From Acanthaster planci (taxonomy: Eukaryota > Echinodermata > Asteroidea > Valvatida > Acanthasteridae), in contig NW_019091566.1 of the NCBI RefSeq assembly GCF_001949145.1, positions 100,824 to 164,823 of the forward strand: a stretch of DNA of 64,000 nt. Reading direction: 5' to 3'. The notes under the pieces were generated by a model. That model ran no database searches, was not told the DNA's origin, and was given only the letters and a program-made list of their open reading frames with translations. Each line of letters starts with the position of its first letter. The first letter of the stretch is position 1. Positions 38,501 to 47,500 of the stretch are shown in pieces. Position numbers and translations under genes: made by a program.

Positions 38501-41500
38501 CGATATAGCGGTGTTCGGTATAGCAGCGTTCCACTGCACAATCTTTGCCCTTTAGTTTAGTCGTAATTTTGTCACAATAAGTGCAATATTCTTTTGGTAG
38601 ATTTTCCAGCTCCAGGGTTGAAAACAGAAGGGAAAAATCCCTACATCGCATCAAATTTATATTCATGATTTTCTTATACACACTGAACTAGAGTATGGCA
38701 ACAACTTTCTATGCTGCTAAGATTGCTGCCATGGGGGCCATCTTTACTAAAATTTGGCTAGTGGACCAGTGAGGTTGAACCCTGTTTTGACTTTCTTTCT
38801 TTGATTTCTTGTAAACTACATGTAGTTTTCTCTAATTAACCCCTTCATGGCAACCTATCTGGCTGCTGGGTTTATTTTTCCAATTTTGCTAACGGCAACC
38901 ACAGATTGGCCACCAGGCCTATCTGCCAAGTTTGCTGGGTCACACACTGCACACAGCCTGGCTCTGTGTAGTCATGAACCCTGCTGGGGTATTTGGATCC
39001 CGTTCAACAAAATACAAAGTACCCAGCACTTGCCTTGCCCACGCGACAACACCAACTACCCAAGGACGCTTGGTCACAACGGAGAGTGCAGCACCCACTA
39101 AGTTCACACGGTCTATGCTTGCTTTTAGTGGGCACCGTGGCTCGTGTGCCTGCTTCCCAGTAGTCCATGCATGCCCAGCATCAATGCCCAGCCCCAACTT
39201 GTACATTGAGTGCACTTCACAAGTTTATATTTCAGCTACTACCCAGTGAAGATTTCCCGTAATATTACCCTAATATTTTTATTTATAGGCAAAGTTTGCT
39301 CATAATTTTCTTGCACATTTCTAAGTTGTTTTTTTGCAAGTTCTGTTCAAGCCCCTTTCCGTATGTAATGATATATATAAACAGCCCCTTCTAAGTAAAG
39401 TTTGAACCATCACATGAAAACTATCTTTCCAAACTAATCCTCCCCATAATTATAGAAGAAACAGACACAAGAAAAACACAAGACAAATTTTTCTCACTTT
39501 TCTTCTTTTCTTGACGACTTGTCATTTCTTTTTTTTCTCTCTTCTCATATTTACAATCACTTTATCTTTCTTCAAAACTTAGCCAAAAAAAGAAAACAAA
39601 ACAGAGTAGTTGCATTACATGATGTCTTGACACAGGAGAAAATTCTTGTACAAAATTGGACATGAATAAGTAATTGATTTAAGTATAATAAACCTTGAAG
39701 GATTTGTCTCAAAATTTGTGTACTATTTCTTGGAATACAGGAAACTTTACATAAATAAGCAATTGATTCAAGTGTGAAAAACTTTGAAACAAGGAGCAGT
39801 GCAAAGTGGAACTTGGCTAATTTCACAGGTCAATTTAGTCACTTTTCTTTTACCATTTCTAGAACAAAAATCATAAAATTTCGTGTACTATTTCATTTAT
39901 GATGTCTTTGAATACAGGAAACTTTGCACAAATAAGTAGTTATTCAAGTGTGATATTCCTTGAAACAAGGAACAGCGCAAAGTGGCACTTCACAAATTTC
40001 ACACATCACTTTAGTCTCTTTTCTTTTACCATTTCTAGAGCAAACATCACACCGTCTGTATAATGTAGTTTGTTTTCCAGTTGGGGGAATTTCTACAGCA
40101 AAATGTCTTCCTATCAGTCTACCTGGACCAGGAAGACGGGTTGGTCTACCTCTAGATCAATACAATGGCAAATTTTGTGCATGCAACTCTCAAATTTCAC
40201 TCACCAACATGTGTCTAAATGTCAAAAAACTGTCAGTGCCACCAATTTTCTTATGCACAAGATAAGAGTTTATAAGAGCAACATCAAGCAAAAAAAGAAC
40301 AGTTTCTTATACCATTTGATTGATTATCTGACTGAACGGTGCGACGATGCCAGCTGGTCTGCAATGTCCACACCCTTCACCCCCTCGTTGTCGTCGAGTA
40401 CACACTTCGGTTTCTCCAAAGAGATGCTGTCACGGTTCAGCTTGCTGGTTTCGGCCATCTCAGCTGTGTGCATCGTGGACAGCATACGGACATCTTTTTT
40501 GTCTTGCTAGACCAAGGCGAGCAAGCCTTTGTCGCTGGAGCGGTGAACAACATCACCTCTCCCAAGTGTCAAGGAGCACAAGTCCTTGGGCATGTCTTGA
40601 CGATTGCTTCTTACCTTCCCGACGACGTTCGTCTTCTGGTCATGTAGTTTCAGGTACAGTTCAAGGCTGCTGAACCAGTTGTCCAGGGAAATGGTGTACC
40701 CTTTGCCAAGAAGATCGGTGTTTAAGTCAAGTACAACTTTTGTACTTGCCAGTCCAGCAGTCTGGTCTTGACCGGTGTAAATCTTGAAGTTCCAGGTGTA
40801 TCCAGCGGCAACACCCGTGCTCTAGCTCGATACACCCTGATGCCAAACCTCGCATGCTTGTTGGGGTTGTACTGCTTGAACTTCAGTCTCCCTTTGAATT
40901 TCCAAATGGACTCGTCGGTAGTAATCTTGCTGGACGGAATGTAGNNNNNNNNNNNNNNNNNNNNNNNNNNNNNNNNNNNNNNNNNNNNNNNNNNNNNNNN
41001 NNNNNNNNNNNNNNNNNNNNNNNNNNNNNNNNNNNNNNNNNNNNNNNNNNNNNNNNNNNNNNNNNNNNNNNNNNNNNNNNNNNNNNNNNNNNNNNNNNNN
41101 NNNNNNNNNNNNNNNNNNNNNNNNNNNNNNNNNNNNNNNNNNNNNNNNNNNNNNNNNNNNNNNNNNNNNNNNNNNNNNNNNNNNNNNNNNNNNNNNNNNN
41201 NNNNNNNNNNNNNNNNNNNNNNNNNNNNNNNNNNNNNNNNNNNNNNNNNNNNNNNNNNNNNNNNNNNNNNNNNNNNNNNNNNNNNNNNNNNNNNNNNNNN
41301 NNNNNNNNNNNNNNNNNNNNNNNNNNNNNNNNNNNNNNNNNNNNNNNNNNNNNNNNNNNNNNNNNNNNNNNNNNNNNNNNNNNNNNNNNNNNNNNNNNNN
41401 NNNNNNNNNNNNNNNNNNNNNNNNNNNNNNNNNNNNNNNNNNNNNNNNNNNNNNNNNNNNNNNNNNNNNNNNNNNNNNNNNNNNNNNCGGTCAGTTCGTC

Positions 41501-44500
41501 TATCACCGGGCGGAGCTTCTTCATGACTGTTATCGACGAAATGCAGATAGGCCAGCAAGACCATAAATCTGTCGCGGGGCATGGTATCAGGAAAACACGG
41601 AGTCTGAAGTATTGAGTCTCTCGTCCAGTAGGACTTCAAGTCGGGTTTCGGAATCAGTCCCATGACTATCATCATGGACAGGAACACTGACATTTCGTCT
41701 GGTGTTGTGTCGAACCAGCTTCGCATGTGACTTGGACTTGCTTCTGGTTGACTTTTCGGGTGTTCAGCGGCATAGCGGTTGGTCTCATTGGCAATGTGCA
41801 ACATCAGCTCTGGGGTCAAAAACTGCTCGAAGATTTCGAGAGGAGTGCTGTTCTTGTCCAGTTCTTGTACTTGAACACCCGCTGTGCCTTGAAAACCGTC
41901 TCGATGGGGGAAGTTGTCATCAGCCGTCCATTGAATGGACGAAGTCTTGACCTTCTTGGCTGGCCTTGCTAATGGTGGTTGCCCGTTCGAATCGCTGTCA
42001 CTAGTTACATTTTCTGAACTATGTTCAGATTCCGACATGAAATCTGAACCACTAGTCGTGGTCAAAGTTTCCTCGTCGCTGGAAGACATTGTATAATGCA
42101 ACTGAAGGACCGGGAAGCGGCCAGGGAAATATATACCCAGCCCCGCAGAAAACGCTGCTTTTCAACGAAACAAATAACCAATTACACTGAACAATGGCCC
42201 GTCTATACCCTAAGTTTGTGGTGCTAGTTTTCTGCCTGCCTTCCCAGCCCAGCAGGGCCGTAAACAATGGCGCGCACACCATGTCAGTGGCCTGCATTCA
42301 TCATGCTCTGGGCCCACACAAAACGCGTTGCATAAGCCCTGTCCCAGGCCTCGAGCTCCGCTCCACGGAGATTACCCAGGGTATTCAATCAAAGACAAAG
42401 GGGTGTTTTGATAAAAAAAACATTTACCAAGTATCAGGGGATCAACAAACCCTCTAGGTTGCCCCAGATCTCCATTCAATGCAAAGGTCCCAGTAATTAC
42501 AGGTGTACACTGAATAAAAGTTACAGGTGTGGTATGCGGCTACAGCCGCTTCCTGGTTATTAGACTTTTCTCCAGGCGCGGCTCTTTCCGCTTCCTGGCG
42601 AAAAGGGGTTAGGGCAATGCTGTGCCACAAAAAGTGCTAGTAAAAGTTGTTTTGGCTGAAAAATTGATTTCTCGCTTGATTATTTTCTGTGCCTGACTCA
42701 AAGGTTTTTGGAGCGATTTGACCTGGACAAACCAAACTGAAGTGTCACCGGCGTGGCACTTTCATTGATCCTGTATCCAAATAGAAAGCTTTGTCTTTGA
42801 AAATAATTTTGTGATATCTCCTACATTTCCTTGGAATTTGAGGAAGTTGAACTGCAATCAAACTGAACATTTTCCATTATCTGAAACTAGGAAATAACTG
42901 TACTGGTCAAGAGTACTGGCTGTATTGCGGTTTGCATGTAGCTTGCGTACGTTTGTACTCAGATTGGATTGCCAAGTCGGCGGTCTTTGTTACGGAGGAG
43001 TCGGTATGTTTCGTGTCTGCTGTTAATTCCTTTCATGTCTGTTGGACTCAGTGCATGCTGACACACTATGTAGAGTGCATCAAGTAGGCAAAAAAATATG
43101 ATCTGTACTGTATCTTTGCCATGTTCTCTGATTTTCAAGTTGTATTTCTTTCTGGTCACTTCCAGTGATCCTGCATTCAAATTTTCAGTGACCAAATGCA
43201 TGGGTAGATGATGCATGGAAGGGATCCCTTATGGACCTGTTTTGAGTGACTGAAGCCTTTGGCTAGTTACAGTTTTTAAATGTGAAGCAGTGGCCAATAA
43301 CAGCAATTTAACATTAAATGTTTGAAGCTTGAGGTTGTTAATGAAGGTTTCAAGTGAGTGACACACATGACAGTAGATATGTGATAAATTCAATATCTTC
43401 TTAAATCACTCCACTTTTGTTAAGCCCATAAATTCAGTGTTTCAGACTCTCAAAACATCAGATAAATTCAAAATGAACACTTACTGTTGTTTGGTTGATA
43501 GAAGTGCTGAATTTCTTTCTTCGTTGTTATTTACAGAGCCAAAATGCTCACAGAAAATCAAGCACTTATTTTGAAGTGCAGTCTTTCGATACTGGTAGAT
43601 CGCTGATAACAATTAAAGCCTGCTGTAGCTTGCTATGCCTGGTGGCTGAAATTCATGCGATCATACAGCAAACACACACGTCTGTCTTCTATCGAGATCT
43701 GATCTGGTCTGCCCTACCTCAATTCATCCAACACCCTCACACATCCAAATCACGCATTTTACCTTCCAGTTGGCAAAGCAACTCCTTAGCAACTTTGTAC
43801 AGCACCTGGATTTGTAATTCTACTCAGTGTTATCACCCTTAATTTACACAACCAAGGCTTTTATCAATGCTGCTGCTAGAGACAAAACAAACCACAAGGC
43901 TACCGAAAAGTTACTGACTACCAAAAAGCTGCTGGCTGCAAGGACTATTACATAACGTAACAAAAGACTAGTTCCAAAGTGATGCAGGTAGTACTATTGG
44001 TGGATCGTTCTGGGCTTACCCATTTCCACAAAAGGGGATATACAGCAAACTTTCACAGTGGTCTGTTGATGATATCCTCCACACATACTTTCATTGGGTG
44101 ATAGTCCCATGGTGCCCTTTTCACCCATGTCGTAGGCTACAATTCCAGGCTTTGTTCGTTCTCTTCGTATTAATAGTGGGCCTGGAATCCAAGCTGAGAG
44201 GGATTGTTCTTCTTCTATCTTCACCCCTTAGGTTAGAGTTTCCTTTCGCTAGTTGGATTTCCTCAGCCGTTAGCAGCATCTGTTCCAAATGGCTAATTTT
44301 CTCAGACATCAAACCTTGCTGCCCTATCACGATCCATGACACTAGGTTTATATACATGCTCAATGCCGACATCTTTCGTTAGTGTGTGTTGGCAGTTATC
44401 TTCATGGCTATATGCTAGATAACACCACGACCATTTACCTCAGGCAACCTTAACATGGGCTTGCGATGCGTTCGGCAGAGGCGTACCGATAATACATGTA

Positions 44501-47500
44501 CCCTCTCTGTTAAGATCACAAGAATCAGTTCTATGTCTACCTTCAGCTCTACTCCGAATGTTTGGGTGTCCTCATTTCATGGTCCTATACACTATTAAGT
44601 TCCATATATTGACTGGCCTTCTGGTTCAGGTGACCAAAGTAGATGACACATTTGTGCCCTTGGTGTCTGGGCCATTTCATCAGTAGGGGTTCCTGTGATA
44701 GAAATTTGTAGAGAGGCTTGTTGGAAAACCCTTACCCAATTTACCTCCTGTTACCTCAATAATGTTTGCAGGGGGGCCATACACATGGACTGACTGTAGG
44801 CTGGACAGTATTGCAGTCACGCCATTGCGGACCATTCTCTACCCTTGCACGAGGAGGCATTCAAGCAGTCACTATGAGATGGCTAGATACTGGTAGTGTG
44901 TTCTCGCCTTCCCGCCATCCATTGGTTCGGTGCTACTATGCATGCATATATGTATAGGTAATCTGCGTAGGTTGTAGGCAGTAGACTCTCCCCCCACCTA
45001 GAGTAGAATGAGTCTACTACTGCATACCTACCAGATTACCAACTACCCTCCCTCCATCCCACACGGCCTCGGGGCACTTTGCGCATCAAAAAAGAGGAAA
45101 AACATGGCAGCCGTCTTCGTGGGGGTCGAGTGAGAGAGGGTGCTCTGCTGGCAATCGAGAATTTAGTGAATGGAATGGACGAGGAAATAATGATATGTAT
45201 TGGTAATCCAATAGGTATGCAGTAGCAGACTCAACGCACTCTAGGTGGGGGGAAATTTAAAGCCTGTTTCTGTCCATCTTAAATTCTCCAAAGTGCTCTG
45301 CGCTCAAGACCGACAGCCAGTGTAAAAATATTGCAACAAGTGTATATTATTTGCCATAGCCCTCACCTGATTCCAAAACATGCACTGCAGTATGACCGAA
45401 CCGAATTACATGCACAATGAACATGGTCGTTCGCGTGGTCTGACGAAAGTGTATGTACATGTACGGTACATACATGTACATGAACTGAGTAGGGCACATG
45501 AAACTACCTTTTACTCAAGGCACGTGTTGCTACCTAGACACACGCCACACACTTTGGCTTCTAGCACAATGAAGATATACCATACAAATGGTGAAGCCAA
45601 TCACACTTGTCTTCTCAAGTTCGTGCTACCATCTGAGCATCCATGGTGCATCGGTGCCATGCAAAGCTTGAATAAAGGCTACAAAATTACCAGACTTGAG
45701 AAGCTGCTTCCAGGGAAAGTAACATCAGCTACCGGTACGTGTGATACATGTACATGTACTATATACCATGTGGATGCAGTATAGTAGAGTCCCCTAACGT
45801 GGCGCACTTGAAGAAAATCTCAGAAAATCCCACATAAAACATTTACAAAATTGTTAATAAATACCTGTCCACAAGTTGTCAGAAAATTCTTTTCTCTTTT
45901 TCTTGGCTTATTTTAAAGAGTTCATTTGCATGTTGGGAAAAAACACGGAAATCAGGCAAAATAATATTTCATCCAAACATTGTAGCAAGGACATAAAATT
46001 GAGATTTACGAATTAGCATATTAGAAGTTGAATGAAGATTCATCATTTATGAAATTTGAACTAAAAATATTGCTCCATTAAGACACAAGAAGCAAAAAAT
46101 GAAACTGTGCCACGTTAGGGGCCATTTTGCATTGGGGTACATGTACATCAACAATAAATTCAACAAGCAGCCTTCATGCATTTTACACTGCTTTTCTTAC
46201 GTATTTTCTTTCATTATAGCCCAGAGTTTTCTAATTTAGTTTTCTGAAACACATAATTTTTCCATAGTGTACTGTGATCAGTCAGCAATGCCTCGTAAGG
46301 ATCATTTCAAACGATCCAGGAAACTGGAAGATGCATTTTCTTGGTAGATTTTGTGAAGTCACAAATAAAAGTGAATGTCTGCACCAGAATCAACTCTGCT
46401 AAGTGTGGTTTTTTTGTATTGCCTTTTTTCACTTACTCTATTGGCCTTAGTGCCCTCATCACTGGCTGCAGTGTCCTAAAAAGAATGGGTTGTCTAAGAC
46501 CAAAGTGGCCTTGCCCGCTAAATGACAAAATCCCTTCCCAACTGAAGGTTGTAGAATTAATTTTCCCAATTGTGATGTTGTTTGAGGGATAGTAGTTTGC
46601 CATTATTAAAGTGATGAGCTCTAGGGGTTTTTGGTTCTTTTTTTCTTATTTCAACTCCAGTATTTCATGAAAATGAAGGAAATAATTATGGAAAGAAGTT
46701 TATATCGCTCCATGCATGCAAAGTATGGAGTGGTGAAAGAACAGTGTGAGGTCCCAGCTGGAGGCGAATACTTACAAATGTTATGTGTATAAGTTGTACA
46801 TATACTTTTTCTTTGTTCTTCAGGTTCATCACGTCATTCTCCCAGTAGTCCATCATCACATATGACTCAGGTTCCAGTAGAAATTCAGAAGATCCTAGAA
46901 CGGGATCCAGCGTGGGATTTCAATATTTTGGATCTAGAAAGAATAACCCTCAACAGGTAATAGAATAGGAGAAAATCAACATTTGAACTTACTAATTTGT
47001 TGCTACACTAGATGAAGGCAGAAGGCTTGCATACTGGAAATGATGGATGAGCAGATTTACAGCAGCAATCAATAACCTCCATGCTAAATGAAGTGTGATT
47101 CCACCATTTGGAAAGCATACATGTACCTGGTTAGTCTAAGAAGATCAACCTGCTTCTTTGGACCACACAGAACTCAAAGAAGTATTACACAGTGTATCAA
47201 TCCATTCTTTTATGTTTTCAGTAAAACTTGTCACCACTTTATTCTCTTTTCAATTGCATCTGAATATTTAACATGATGCTCCATTTATCACGCAGTCCTT
47301 TTTCATGGGTTTATCTCTTTATGACTAAGATTCCAATTCATCAGTTTCCTTTTATTACATTTATGTATTATAGAGCTGCGGCATTTTCCGGCACAAGTTG
47401 GAATAGAATATTCAAATTGAAATTTTTAGCAAATGGAGAGGACTTTTATATTGTAAATCTTTCTTTTATATAAGTTTTATATAAGGGATCTTTGAGGGAA

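Larger units (their letters stand above)
38840..42608 (-). mobile_element. piggyBac-family transposon, about 3.8 kb
   Basis: The piggyBac transposase lies on the minus strand inside. The left boundary TTAA|CCCCTTCATGGC (38836) and the right boundary GCGAAAAGGGG|TTAG (42609) give opposed CCCCTT ends; one TTAA has decayed to TTAG. The inverted match is only about six bases, so the exact ends are less certain than the transposase. It lies in the PDE8 intron between 36268 and 46824 and contains a 543-base assembly gap. Confidence 0.6.

Noticed and set aside
40854-41615. + strand ORF through the first gap
   Set aside because: Antisense shadow of the piggyBac transposase, mostly undetermined bases.
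43537-43600. Exon-like block with acceptor TTATTTACAG and donor CTG|GTAGAT
   Set aside because: In the phase required between the 36268 and 46824 PDE8 exons the frame has a stop, and the protein has no counterpart in PDE8.
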